DNA of 64,000 nt, taken from contig VWPU01004640.1 of NCBI GenBank assembly GCA_013398955.1, positions 35,434-99,433 on the forward strand. The letters are read 5' to 3'. The stretch is from Callaeas wilsoni (taxonomy: Eukaryota; Chordata; Aves; Passeriformes; Callaeidae). Positions 1-13,277 of this stretch are shown here, one piece after another. The notes under the pieces are model-generated. The model had not been told where the DNA came from, searched no databases, and saw nothing but the letters and a program-made list of their open reading frames with translations. The first letter of the stretch is position 1. The number at the start of each line of letters is the position of its first letter. Both the position numbers and the translations under genes were made by a program.

Positions 1-3000
1 AGCTAAATATTTCAACTCCTAAAATTTATATTTGGTTTAAATATTTTGACAGAGTTTTTAGTTTAGAATGATTTTTCTCTATTTCTGTGATAATGGAAAT
101 TGTAATGAAATACTTTATCTATCTTAGTGAGAAGGCTCATCTTGTCTGACTGGCTTCTGATAAATAGCGGGAGCACAGACTGGAAAAAAAATTGAAATAA
201 CTAGTAGATAAACCTACTTACAGCTGAAACCTTGTACGAATCTTGTAACTAGAAGCTCTCATTCATACAGTAGTCAAAAGATTAGGTCATTGAAAAAGCC
301 TCCAGTTTTCTTTTGGTCAGAACAGTTATTTTTCGATATCTCATAAGAATTTTTTGTCATGTTAACCTAGTCATCCCATACACCCAGACTCCAATGATAT
401 TTTCTAACTCAGGTACAGTCAACAGATGAAGAGAAACTGCTCATGTAGATGAATATGAATTTAAAATTAATTTTCTTGCTTATACTGAGCTATAAAAGAC
501 ACCTCTTGCCAGACTGGATAAAAAAAAAATCTCTTTCATTTTCAACTATTTCAATCAATAAAGTAGTTTTCTGTATTTCTGACATAGTAAACCTCGTTAA
601 GATAGTAATACATTTTAGACATAGCATGTCTCACACTCCTATGGGTAATACGCATGCCTTAAAATATCTGTGGTTTAGTTTTCTTCAGTGGTTTGCACTT
701 TTGTAATAAATACATTATTTCTACTAAGCATATTTTATGTGCAACTTAGCTATTAAAAATAGGTATGAGACTGTAACTAAGCCCATTTAGTCACAAAATA
801 GATGTTTTGCTGAATGTAAGAAAGCATGGAATAAGAACAGGAAATAGCCAGCATTCTTCATTACTACTCACTTTTTTCTTTTTTGACCGAGGTCCACTTT
901 ACAATATCGAGGTCCACTCTGTACTGGATCTGTATGTGGAGAGAACTCATAGAATGCCAAGGTGTCAGAGGACAGCAATTGAGGATGCTTATTACAGAGT
1001 TCAGTTCTTCAAATCTGACTGGTCTGATCCTATAATAGCTGGAAACACGGAGGGCTTATTGTTCAAACAGATATGACTAAGCAAGTAAGATCTGAAATAT
1101 TTGCCTTATTTTCTGAAATATTTGATATTAACATCTGTATACCTTATCAGAAATAGGATATTGGATAGAGTAGGGTTTTTTTAAATTAGAGTAAGTTATA
1201 AGTACAAAGTAACTTCTCTGTCTACACTGCTATATAGCATATAACATTATGATCTGAACAAAATCATTTTATATTGTTCTGTGCTACCTCTACCTATATT
1301 ACTGATCCACGTGGAAGAGGAGTGGCTCTCAGCACAACAATTCTGGAAAATCTGATTAACCTGAAAAAATAGTAAACAAGTCTTTGTAATCAATTCCTTC
1401 TTCTAAACACAGGGAGGCATATGTATAAAACTTTACATTGTTTTGATGTATATTCTATTTTTAGTTTTAAAAATACACAGGTTGCTCAATTTTCATTAAA
1501 TATTCTGATATTGTCCTCAAACCAAGCTCAAAGTAAAATAGGGAAATTGTTTTCAATGAACTTTTCAACCTTTTGGAAAAACAACCAAAAAACTCCCCCC
1601 AAAACCCCACAAAGAGGATAAAAAAGTACCTGAATTAAATTGCTTATGTTGCTTTACTCTATTAATAAATAGCATAAGAACTGAAGACTTGATAAAATTG
1701 GCTTTGATACAAAAAATTAAAACTACTGCTCTTCTCAAGTAATTTTCTAAGTTTTTAACATAGCTGCATAAATGAAAGGTGTTTCAGTGCCATATATAAA
1801 ATACAGTAGATGATTCAATTTATGTCTTTGATGCAATAACATTAATACCTTTGTTTTCAGATTCATTCAATCATCTCCCTGATGAAAAATCTGGATGCTA
1901 ATTTATAATCTGTCAAGAAGATTTATTGATTAAAATACATTTTTTGCCTGTCTCTTTCCTGTTTAGAAAAAAAAATTTGCTCTCAGGAGAAAACCTTGTG
2001 GCTATTTTACCATTCATTGTAGGAGGTTATCTTCTACACAGGAAAGACACTAACAGTTCTTTGTGCTGCATATGGAATTTTCTTAATGTTGCTAGTTGGA
2101 ATGGTGAGATTTAACTCTGAAATATTTACTACTGTTTGTTTTTTCCAGAACTTTCATCATTTGTGAGCATTTTTATGTGCTAAGAGTAGTAATGACCACT
2201 AGAAAAGTGGAAAGGATAAAAAAATATGGATTCTTCAGCTCCAACTCAGAAAAACTTTGATTAGTTCCCATATATGTTTTCATGTGTCACTGAATTTCAT
2301 TACTTAGAAAAATAAATAACAGTAATGACACATTAAAGAATGGTCTATACTCACCGTACTTTTCATTTGGACAGCAACATTTTGCCACGAATGCTTGCCA
2401 GAACACATTCTTTTAAAACTTCTTTAACAGTTTGGCAAGGTAAGTAGTTTCGCAATATTAATATCAGAGAATCACCAGGGTGTTGGTAGCTTCAGGTAAA
2501 ACTCCATGTAAAAGGAGGGACTTAGGACACTTCCAAACACAAGTTACAAATCTGCAGGGCTATGATTCAGTTCAGTAAATACCATGTAGCACCATGTTTA
2601 TACGTGGGAATATTTACCATTGGATTTCCCTACGTAAAGCTGAAAGCTATATAATCAATGGTTCCTACTGTTTCAGTAATATGTGCGTGACTATGCAAGT
2701 CAGTGCCTAGTAAAAATAGAAGGATTCTGGCTGTGAAACAGAGAATTTTTTTTTTTAAGAAAAGAATGCGCCCCACCACAAAAAAAAGAAATGCAGTAGT
2801 GAAAATAAACCCATTAATTCACTCTAAAACATCAAATATATAAAGTCATTTAGCTTGATATAATAAAAAAAACTCTTTAATGACAAAATTATGTGTGTTG
2901 CTATTAATTTGAATCTAACAAGAATGTCTTAGTTATACAAATTGTAAAACAAATATTTAGAGAAGTAAAACTGTTCCCTTCTCACCCAAAATTTTAGTCC

Positions 3001-3510
3001 AAAATACCATCTGCTCTATAGAATATGAAGGTCTGAATATGAACATATTAACTTGTTTTAAAATTACTCTAAATTTTTCAGTGATTGTGGAAAATAAAGT
3101 AAAAACCTCATATTTAGCAACAGAATTACTTTCTTCCTGATGTCTTATTTACTGATGACCTTGAAATCTTCCTGATCAATGAAACAGAATCCTAACTTTG
3201 AGTTATTCTAGGCAAAATGATTTTAAATTTGATCTCTCTGAACTTCAGTGGATACTGACAGTTTTTGGTTATTGGATCTGGTTCCAACAAAAATAAATTA
3301 GGCTTAATTTTTTTTTACTTAACTTGAATTTGGTTCAGCTTAATGATCATAGTAATTCCAAGGCAGTGACAACAACATAATGATGATACGAGACTTAATT
3401 CAATGTACACTCACCTGCAAAGTCATATAGAAAACATAGCTTCTATAAAGTACATCTATACAGAATTTTGAAATGTATAACAAATCCTGTATACGTGCTT
3501 CTTCTCTTAG
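1..3510. other. AT-rich unique sequence, no gene recognised
   Basis: I see no convincing exon, RNA gene or known repeat in this stretch. Two 11-bp copies of CGAGGTCCACT lie 20 bp apart at 888-898 and 908-918. A 65-base segment at 2375-2439 has a fair acceptor (TTTCATTTGGACAG), a strong donor (CAAG/GTAAGT) and one open frame. Nothing else supports it as an exon. Confidence 0.5.
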
Positions 3511-3596
3511 GTTTTTAGTTGGGACAGTGGAAGGTCTTATAGGCTACTGTACCATGTGTGCCTGCTTTACCACCTATGAACTACTGCAGGAGGTTT
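3511..3596 (+). CDS. candidate internal exon, unknown protein
   Basis: This is an exon-like segment seen only from sequence signals. The acceptor side is a clean pyrimidine run ending CTTCTTCTCTTAG, and the donor is TTT/GTGAGTACC. One frame is open across it, beginning after one base and ending with one base left over, so it would join a phase-2 upstream exon to a phase-1 downstream exon. The reading starts FLVGTVEGLIGYC and is rich in small and hydrophobic residues and cysteine, like part of a membrane segment. I do not recognise the family. A second possible donor lies at 3593. It may be chance, since open stretches of 28 codons are common in this DNA. I found no phase-compatible neighbour. 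Confidence 0.2.
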
Positions 3597-4724
3597 GTGA
3601 GTACCTGATTAAATGCTTGCATGGTTCTCCTTCATTCTCTTTCCAAGCAATTTCTTGATATAGATGACCATATCTATTTCTCTACCTATTTTGCTACAAA
3701 TATGTTCTTCTTCTAGAACCAGAGAAGGCTTGGCACTGTTTTATTCCTGAATGACAAGTCATCAATGTTACTTGCATCGTCTCAATTTAATAACTGGGGT
3801 CACATCAAGTACATTATATCCCCCAGGCAGCAAAAATTTAACAGCTCCATAAATGTGTCAAGATGACAAAAACCTCATAAAGTTGATATAAATTTAATAT
3901 GAGTGACCACTATTCTAGATTTTCCCGCAGGTATCGGTAAAATTACTTTTTTTCTTTTTTTTTCTCTTTCTTTTTATTAACAGCTTCCTGAGTTACCACA
4001 TAGAAGAATGCTTAAATTATAGTACAGTGCATTCTCATTTATTTTAGAAAGCATTTTAAATAAATTGATATCCATATCCTCTAAAACATGCTGTTGGCAG
4101 CCTTCTTTGTTTTTTTCAGTAGCTGAGGTAGAAATTTTAAATAATCAGAGCAATATTTCACGGAATATGGATAAAAAAGGTTATTTATGTAGTTATTGAA
4201 AACAAACAATAAAAAACTTGTATCTTTCAGAGCTTCAATATTGCCTTTTCAACTCCACCTGTCCCCCAAGAAAAAAGTGTCAATATTAGAGAATACTTAT
4301 AAAACTAAAAGTTAGACTTGAATTCCAAAGCGCATAGTCACAGCAAATGCCTACATGTCAAAGACACAAAGTTGGTTACTTTCTACTTTTGTCTTGAAGT
4401 TCTTTTTGTGAATTTTAAGGATTACTGTTAAAAGAGAGATTGGGTAGTCTGATAACACTGTAGAAAATAAGACGTCTGAAAACAGTCCAAGATCACTATT
4501 AAAATCAAGAACTAGTATGGTATGCAATGCTGTTTTCAGTTCCACACCAAATCACAGACTAATAAATAACACAGTAAAAGGTACTTTTACTTTTTTGTCC
4601 GTGTCCTTCTTCTTTTCTTGAAATACGCCCCACGTTGTGAAGAGTTGTGACAGTAGCAAAGAATTTTACTATTTTTGTTCTCTCAGGATTTTATTTTCAG
4701 AATCAAGAAAATCCAGTGACATTA
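3597..4724. other. AT-rich unique sequence, nothing recognised
   Basis: The stretch contains a pyrimidine run near 3944-3980 (TTTTTTTCTTTTT type) and short A and T tracts. I see no gene, RNA or repeat family in it. Confidence 0.5.
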
Positions 4725-5160
4725 TCATAGAATCACAGAATATCCTGAGTAGGAAGGGACCCACAAGGATCATCAAGTCCAAATTCTGACCCTGCACAGG
4801 GCAACCTCAAGAATCACACCATGCACTTGAGAGCCTTGTCCAAACACTTCTGGAACTCTGGCACAGGCACTTCCCTGGGGAGCCTGTTCCAGTGCCCAGC
4901 CGCCCTCTTGGTGAAGAACTTCTGTGAGAAGAACCTTTCCCTTGCCCAGCTGGCGATGCTGTGCCTGATGCACCCCAGGACATCGTTGGCTCTCCTGGCT
5001 GCCAGGCCACTGCTGACTCACATTCAGCTCGCCATCAACCAGGACCCCCAGGTCCCCATTTGTGGTGCTGCTCTCCACCATTTCATTCCTTACTCCATCT
5101 GTACATTCATCTGTACATCATGCCCTGTCCCACACACAGAAACTGGCACTTGCCTTAGCA
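4725..5160 (-). mobile_element. CR1 LINE, 5'-truncated 3' end, internally deleted
   Basis: The left edge reads TCATAGAATCACAGAAT, the reverse complement of the CR1 3' tail, so the element runs on the minus strand with its 3' end at 4725. Next come the usual 3'-region landmarks in order: a GGGACCCACAAGGATCATC block, CTTCCCTGGGGAGCCTGTTC, and GTGAAGAACTTC. After the GAACCTTTCCC block near 4946 the sequence jumps straight to a more upstream CR1 segment (GATGCTGTGCCTGATGCACC and CCCCCAGGTCCCCATTTG). The part that normally lies between them is missing; compare the copy at 10591-11160, which keeps it. It ends near CTGGCACTTGCC. Open frames on both strands here are by-products of the element's higher GC content and are not genes. 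CR1 copies in birds are nearly all 5'-truncated like this. Confidence 0.92.
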
Positions 5161-8100
5161 ATTTTTAGCCAAAATTCTGACCATATTAAAATTCCATTCG
5201 CTTCAAAACAGGACTCCACACATTTCATGAAACCTTGACTGCAAGGATCAAACCTAGATTCCCTTAGATGTCAGTAGAACCATGATTTTTACTGGTCTGC
5301 TTTTTCAGTCCAACTTTAATTTTTCCTTTGATGCTATTTAGTTACTATTTTAAATTTTTAAGCTCCTTTTGCTTCTCCAGTCAATAGGACTGACAAAATC
5401 AACGGAAACTCTAATGTTGCCATTTCGATGGATCAGTGAAAAGAATCTTGTAACATGAATCACCTATATCGAAATATTTATTTCATACAAAGATATTTTA
5501 AAGAGACTTTTTTTTTAATGGCATAAGATTGTAGCTGCTATTAATACCCCTACTAGCACGAATTGCCCATTATTATTGTTGTTATGTTAACTATTTTTTG
5601 CTGCCAGACAAAACTAAACCAATTTCAATTTACACAATAGAAGATTTGCTGTTCATAGTAAGAACAATATCAAGTTTCTCACAGAAAAATAATGGATACT
5701 TCCCACAGGATTACCTGAGTCTTGGCAAAACTGTTAACAGGAAAAGAATTCAAGTGTAGCATATTGCTTGGAATTAATAGCACCCATCTGAATTGTAAAA
5801 GTAGAAGGTAAGTTTCTGCTGCACCTGTTTCACACTAGCTCCTGGATCATTCACATTTCTGAGGGCTCCCTATCTTTCCCAAATTTGTGTCTTCCACCAT
5901 AGGCAAGATCTTCATCTGTCAGCTGCTCATTAGCTAGGGTTTATTGAATGGTTTGCGGAAGCTAATCCATGTTTTTTGCCATTGCAATGAGTTAGGATTA
6001 GTGTTATCCTATACCTCCTGAATGGAAGTAATTTCTTAAATTGCTTGCAATCCTGCAAATACACCTTCATGCAGATACAAAATATTATGTGTATTGTCTA
6101 AATTATTCCCGATAACTAAAGTGATTGAAGTTATTAAATTCAACTATTATGTGAAATTCACTAAATATGGACTATGTTAGCTTAATTATAGTAATATTTT
6201 GCTAAGGTTCATGATTAGAGAAAAAGTGCACAAAGGCATGGTTCTCTCTCTACACAACTATATCTAGACTCCAACAAATTCATTAAGGTCCTCCATTAGC
6301 TCCAAAAGACAATCAACAGAGCAGGAAATACTATTACTGACATGGGTCCTGACACTTAACACTGAGAACTAAATAATATGCCTAGTCATTAACAACATCT
6401 CATTTAAATAAATTGCGAAAAATCCCTAATACTAAACTAAATCCCTAAAACTAAACTAAATACTAAATAATTATTTCATGCTATTCATTTAAATAGAAAT
6501 GGTCGGAATAAAGATGCCACAGAAAGCTGCATTTGATTTTCAAAAATGAGATTCTGAATTCTGCCCATCCCAGAAAGCAGGTAATCTAAACTCATCTCTG
6601 ATGACATGTAAAATATTTTTTTGATATTGTTCCTTTGCAGATTTTTTCATTTGCCTCCTTGGTTTTATGCCTTCAGCCTCTCAATTTCTTTCCAGAGTGT
6701 GCTCTTATAATGAAATATGTAAGCAATCCCTCTTCAATTATAGTGATGCATTTAAAAGAATTGGTGAAATAAAATGCTCCCAGTTTTAGTATCGAAAGAG
6801 ATAAAAAATGGCAGAGGTATTACAACATGAATGGTAATTTTGGGAGATGATTCCAAGTAGAAGCATAGCATTAAATGGAATACTTAGGTCTCTTAAGCTG
6901 ACCGCTTCAGATGGTGTATCAACTCAATATTTAAACATTAAATAACCCCGACATAGCAATTGAATACCAAGTATGGCACATGCAAATGTAACAGATACAA
7001 TAAAAAAAAAAATTCAATCGAAGGTTCCATTTTAAAGGATGGATAACATTATTTTTAGCATATTCAAGGGTATTATGAAAATTTTCAGTATCTACTAAAA
7101 TTAATGTCTCGCTAAGTATATCGTGCAGTTGGTTAATCAGCCTCTCAACCTGTACATTTTTGCCTCTCATTTAGTGAAAAACAGAAATAGGTTGAATTCC
7201 AATCATAAAAAACTGCTGGGCTGGTCTCTCAGCTTTGCTCAGATCCTGTAAGCACCTTGAACCCCAAATCCCTGGAATTTAGTTCTCCTGTAGCCTCTCA
7301 CTAGTTGTAAGTAGACTCTGAGCTTTTTTTTAAAGCTGGTAGTGGGATTGTAACGTACACTTTTTCTTCCTGTCCCTAAATGACACGCCATCAAGAGAAA
7401 ATCCAAGGAATACTACAATAAGGACAAAGTCAAACTTGCATGCAAACCCCCATGCTTATATCAGTGTTCAGTAGATAAGTAACCTGTTTCCATGAAGCAT
7501 GTGCTTAGCAGCTCTTCAGAGAGTAGTAGCCTACTTCAGTCTAAAGAAACCTTTTCCAGCCTGCTTCTGCTGACCTACTGCAAGGACCGTGAAGTTCAGG
7601 ATAATAATGCAGCCCTGCCAGGCTGTCCTAAGACATATAATAGTTATTCTCTGAAGACAACTTAAAGATAATGAAGTGAGACAGTAAGAGGTACTTCCAG
7701 TAGAGTTTCCTTGCTTCCAGCTCTAAACTTAAATTCAAGAATTTATGGAATTTGACCCTTATGACCATTCCTCTTATTGCCCTGTTATTAGCAGCAGTAC
7801 AGGAAATTTCAAGCCATCAGTAATAAAATTAAGATGAAAATGAGTAACTTCATTTTTAGTTATACTAGATGTTTTCCTAAATAATTAGTCTACTGTTCGG
7901 AATATTTATTCACTCTGTCACAATAAGTGAAAGAAAGAAGGAAAACAATTTTAAATATTAAGAACAAGAAGGAAGTAATCAAAACACAAGCTTGGAGACA
8001 ATGACTAAAGAAGCATGCAAAAGAGAACTGAACTAATTATAATATTTTATATTTAATTCTCCATAGAAATGTATTGAGCTCTTTCATCCAGAAATTTTAC

Positions 8101-10590
8101 TTCATTCATGAAAAGACATCTCTAAAATAGAGGATCCTTCATTTGCATGCAAAAAATGCATACGAGAATTTAAAAACAATTTTGATAGGATTTTCATTCT
8201 TTGTAGGAAGTTTAAAAAATGAGTGGCTGCTGATGAGTTTTATGTGTTTTACATGAGCTGAGAATATGAACACTGAAAAATACTTGTGTACATTGATTGA
8301 CTAACAAGAACAAAAGTGATGCAACATTGCTGAGATTTAAATAATAACTATGGTAAACATATGAATTTTAACCAATGAATTAATGAAATATGTTAATTTA
8401 GTTTCTAGAACCAAACTCTTCAAGCTAGATCGTTCCCAAATTAATTCACATTTTTCAGGATCCAAATCCAAGACTTAATTTCTAAGTTAGACATCTCTAT
8501 ATCCTGTAGCAAACTCACTATTTTTAGTCAAGTTCTCTTTTACTAAAGAATTGAGTTTTGCAAGTTAAGTTCTGGATAGTGGAATTCCATTAAACAGTGC
8601 AAGACTTACCTACTGTGTCAAGCCCACCAGATGGCCATTAGCACTTGGCTTGGAATGAGTTACAATCCATGCTCACCAGCAGGAGCTGGGAGAAATGGAA
8701 GAAAGAGAACAATACTGTTCAGGGTGAGGGACAGCCAGAGGTACTGCAGCTGTTATGGAGGGAGAAAGCACACAGAACTGCAGGCACCCAGAGCTCATTG
8801 GCTTTTGTGTCCGGGAAGCAGCTTTTCAGCCATGGAATTTTTGAAGCTGGTATCCCAATCTCGTCAATAAGCTAAGGCAGAAGGAAGAGTTTTTAAATAA
8901 GAAAAGCAAGATAAATGCAGATACTATGCAAAAGTATAGAGAAATGAAGCATTCATTTCATTTGAAAGGTATCCACCAGTCATGTTAAATCCTGAAACAA
9001 CTCATTTGCCTATATTCACAACAAGTAAATTCAGTTTGCCTATCCCTTGAAAAAAAAGAGTATGCAAAAGTCGAAAGAGAATTCCAAACAACTTCCTTGC
9101 CATGACTTAAAAACCCTAGCTCTGACCAGGACAGAGAACAATTCTCTTGGATGCAGAAATCTGACATTCAATAAAGACAGGGCTGAATTTTCTGTCCCAT
9201 ATCATTCAACAAGGAGACTATTCTCTCTTCCAGTTAGTTATTACTAGTTTCTATTAACTTGGGAGAGATTAGATCATTAGATATCTGAAAAATGTACTGT
9301 GCATCTTGTTCGCTTTTTTAATAATAAGAAAACATAATAACAGCAATAATGGCAATTTCAGTAGACCACAATGATAATGGATGATAATACTAACATCTTT
9401 GAAATACGGACATACAACAAGAAGGAGAGCAAAACAAAAAAAGAGGTCAGATCAGTGGCTTTCAATTGCAATTTGCAGAGTTGGGCCAATGTAAGAACTA
9501 TGAATTATATTGTTCCTATTTTAAGGTCATAAAATTTCTGTTTCCCAGCACAAAGTACAATAGAGAGGTTTTTGTTTATCTTCAGTCTATTTTTCGTTTT
9601 CCTTGAGAATACTCCAGCAGAGTAAGGTCCACACCTGTTGTTGAGGCAATCTCAACTATACTTCTTTTCATCTACAAATGCATCATTTAATCCACTGTAA
9701 TCAATACAATTGATTACATCAATGTTAAACTGACAGGAACTGAATAAAATGAATGCCATGTCTTATATCAACGACAAAGTGCAAACACAGTAAGCTTCAA
9801 AAATAATTTACATTGCATTTGCAAAAATCAAACAATGCAGTATTAGCAATTCTATTTTATAAAAAAATTATAAAATCCTCTCAACCTTTAAAAAAACAGA
9901 GACTGATTTATCTTCCTATTAGAGTGCTTGGACTAGGAGGGCGCATGCTGTACTACACAGCTGTTGCAAAGCCTTCTCTTTCAGTGAACATTTTTGCCTT
10001 TTTGGTAGGTAACTAAGTGATTACATAACCCAAAGAGACCAACTAATGCTTCCTTTGTAGTTTTTTACTTTCTGCACAGTCTAACCCTCAGACAGCAGAG
10101 GCCCAAAATACCATGAGACCTAAACAGGAGCTATTTTAAGCCAGTATTTAATTGACTGGAACTCAGAAACTAATTACAGATTTGCATGAAACTTAACAGA
10201 AAGATCAAGTTTTAATGAAAGACTGTTTGCTCGAAAAATAGGGGAAGGCGTTTTTTCACATGAAACAGAAAATGAGTTGCTAAGAGTGTAAGAAAAAATG
10301 GAAGCTTCTGCATCTATACAGAGGTCAGTTCTGCCCAACAATTGAGATGGGCAAATATACATTCAATAATTGAAATTAATTAATTATAGTTTATGGAGTA
10401 AGAAATGTCACCTTCTGCATACACAAATTTTCTGATCCATAGGAATTTTCTCTTTTCCATTTTAGATTTCAGGATCAAGCCAAGTGTCAGCTTCAGCTCA
10501 ATTAAGTCAGTATAGAAAACCACTAACTTTGAATTCTAGCTGTCTCACTTGAAGTCTGTCTTGGTATTCATACACATGTATAATGTGTAT
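5161..10590. other. unique AT-rich sequence, nothing firmly recognised
   Basis: No known repeat family or RNA gene was seen. A 19-bp AT-rich unit beginning AAATCCCTAA occurs twice in tandem at 6420-6457, with a third partial copy after it. A GC-richer patch at 8631-8875 has two overlapping open frames on the + strand. One of them runs up to a good donor (CAG/GTGAGG at 8720-8726), but its acceptor is weak and I do not recognise the product. Confidence 0.45.
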
Positions 10591-11160
10591 TCATAGATCC
10601 TAGAATCATAGAATATCATGAGTTGGAAGAGATCCACAAGGACAGGATCATCAAGTCCAACTCCTGGCCATGTGCAGGACAAGCTCAAGAACCACACCAC
10701 ATGCCTGAAAAGATTGTCCAAACGCTTGAACTCTGTCAGGCTTGGTGCTTTGACCACTTCCCTGGGGAGCCTCTTCCAGTGCCCAACCACCCTCTGGGTG
10801 AAGAACCTTTTTCTGATATCTAGCCTAAACCCGCCCTGACACAGCTTCAGGCCATTCCTTCAGGTCCTGTCACTGGTCACCACAGCGCAGAGATCAGTGC
10901 CTGCCCCTCCTCTGCCCCCCATGAGGAAGTTGCAGACTGCAATGAGGTCTCCCCTCAGTCTCCTTTTCTCCAGGCTGAACAGACCAAGTGACCTCAACCA
11001 CTCCTCACGGAGCTTCCCCTCAAGGCCCTTCACCATCTTTGCAGCTCTCCTTTAGATGCTCTGTAATAGCTTTACAGCCCTCTTGAATTGTAGCGCCCAA
11101 AACTGCACAAAGTAATTGAGCTGAGGCCACATCAGTGCAGAGTAGAGTGCTACAATCATA
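10591..11160 (-). mobile_element. CR1 LINE, 5'-truncated 3' end
   Basis: The left edge reads TCATAGATCCTAGAATCATAG, the CR1 3' tail in reverse complement, so the element is on the minus strand. It continues without a large gap through the familiar CR1 3' region: GATCATCAAGTCCAACTCC, CTTCCCTGGGGAGCCTCTTC, GAACCTTTTTCTGATATCTA, GAGGTCTCCCCTCAGTCTCC and a CAGTGCAGAGTAGAG block near the right end. It is the most complete of the three CR1 copies here but lacks the reverse-transcriptase ORF. The short open frames on both strands inside it are not genes. Confidence 0.95.
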
Positions 11161-12725
11161 ACACTTGACAGCCTAGCCATTCATCTATTTAAAATCAGCA
11201 AGAACAATTTTCATGGCAATATCTAGATTTTTTTCATCAATATATAAAAAGGTAGGATGTTTATTGCAATTTGTTTCCTCTTTGATTTGACAGAATCGCT
11301 ATTTTCCCCTACCTTCTGTGTCACAAATATCTGTCGCTCAGCAGTTCCCAAATGCAAGTGCTTTACAAAGCATGAATGTTATGAGGAGTGCAGGAACCTT
11401 GTTCAAAACTCACCTGGCACCTTTGTAAACATTCACTTTGGCTATGTTTGAATGGCTATGTTTGTTCACATGCCTAGAAATAACTGATTGGTACATAGGT
11501 TAGGTGTGGGGAGTGTAATAATTATTAGTTCCATGTATGGGTAATTCTAAACATTAACAAGAAGTAGTCATTTATCAAAAAGTGTAGAACCTCTTTTAAG
11601 CACGAAGAAAAAGGTTGCAAACAAGTTTAGTCAGGAAGCATTTCAAGCAAAGAAACAAGGAAATCATTTGCAATTGAGGAATGGAACCTTTGGAAATGAA
11701 CACTTCTATAAACAGGAGCACACACATGTACAGATATTTTCCACTGGAAGAAAAGGAGATAAGATCAGGAAGGAATTAAACTGGTGGTTGATGATAACTA
11801 TTTACTATTTATTCAAAGCCTTAATAATATAATGGTGGGGTTTTTTCATTTGTCAGTGACCTATGTTTGCATGTGTTTATTTTTACTATGTATAATTTGT
11901 GATGATGGCAATCCTGTAAGAAGAGCTAGCAGCAAACCTTTAATGCAGTTAAAAGATTACCAGTATTAAGTTTAATTTAAAAATCTATGGCTAGGGAAAT
12001 TAATTTAAATGATAGCAGAGTACGGTTAGGCCTTTCAGATATGATAAATTCCAATATTCCTTCAATGAACTTTACAAATCAAAGAGAAGTGCTATAACTA
12101 GATATTTCAAATTAATTAACAGATAGTATTTTTGCTGTTGAAAAATATTTCTGACTTCATTATAAATATTTTACTACTTCCATTTTAGTTCAGTATATTA
12201 TTACATATACATAAATGTCCCATTATATGGAAATATAAGGAAAAATGCACTAAGAAAGCAAGTTGAAATAGTATTATAAAGCACTGATTCCGTTCAAAAC
12301 CAAGAACTGATACTGGTTTTTTATCAGTTTTGTTACAAACAAAAACACTACAGAGCAGATCATATATAAACCCTGAGTGGATTTTTCAGTCTTACTTGAA
12401 GAAATTGCTATTTTCTAGAAGTTATATATGCATAGGTGCTATACAATAGCCTAAAAAGAATCAAAATAATGTTTCTGAGAAATTGAAATAATGTCCTAAA
12501 AAAATCTGCCAATATTGTGATCAGATATCTATAAGCTCAAATCGAATCTAACATTCATTGAGAATTTTCACAGATGACTTTATGAAAATACTGCATTTAT
12601 GAACAGTTATTACCTTTTTATTGAGTTTTATATCTGCACTGTTTAGTATCTAGGTGACCAAAAGAATCTGTCAGGCAGTGCTCTTATTTGAATATTCCTA
12701 GACATATCTAATGTGCATTTTCCCG
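11161..12725. other. AT-rich unique sequence, nothing recognised
   Basis: I found no repeat family, RNA gene or convincing exon. The stretch is rich in A and T tracts, with short hairpin-prone patches. Confidence 0.5.
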
Positions 12726-13277
12726 CAGCAGCCCTCACGGTCCTGTGCTTTGCATTGGCACCTGGAAAGGTGTAGATAACACCCCGGTGCTTTGGCTACT
12801 GCTGGGCAGGGCTGGCACAGCATCAGCACTGTCTCTCAACATTCTCCCATCAACGGGCTGGGGGTGGGCAAGACCCTGGGAGGTGTCACAACCAGGCCAG
12901 CTGACCTAAAATATCTGGAGGAGTATCCCATAGCATATGACATCAGCTTAGATAAAAAAAAGCTAAAAAAAAGAGGTGTAATGGGGAGCATTTGTTATTT
13001 GTAATGTTTGTTTTTTGGAGCAACCTCTCCGCGTGCTGAAGTCCTCCTTCCCAGGAAGTGTCTGAACATAGCTCATTGATGGGAAGTAGAGAACAAAACA
13101 TTTGTCTTTGTTTCTTTTTGTTTGTGCATGCACAACCTTTCTCTTTTGCTCTAGTAAACTGTCTAATCTCAACCTACAAGTTCTTTCCCCTCTTATTTTC
13201 TCTCCCCAGGTCCGTTGAAAAGGGTGAGTGGCAGAGCAGCTTGGTGGGCACGTGGCATCCAAGGTCAACCCACCACA
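12726..13277 (+). mobile_element. degenerate avian ERV LTR, + orientation
   Basis: This GC-richer block resembles a common avian retroviral LTR: TTTGCATTGGCACCTGG, GGTGTAGATAACACCCCGGT, a GGGGTGGGCAAGACC block, a promoter-like ATATGACATCAG followed by an A-rich run, and an end near GTCAACCCACCACA. It is the same family as the minus-strand copy at 41226-41560. Shared blocks include the short GACATCAG/GGATTATG promoter zone, the CTTCCCAGGAAGTGTCTGAAC zone and the closing AACCCACCACA. It is much worn, with A-rich insertions near 12951-12972 and a poor polyadenylation signal. No internal retroviral genes adjoin it, so it is a solo LTR or fragment. The left boundary is approximate. Confidence 0.7.

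Noticed and set aside
4773..5168. Overlapping open frames on both strands, up to 115 codons
   Set aside because: They fall inside the CR1 fragment and are produced by its GC-richer untranslated 3' sequence.
6420..6457. Interstitial telomere repeat (CCCTAA units)
   Set aside because: The CCCTAA occurs only once in each 19-bp unit and is not in tandem.
10545..10839. Open frames of 66-81 codons on both strands
   Set aside because: They overlap the second CR1 copy and are not coding.
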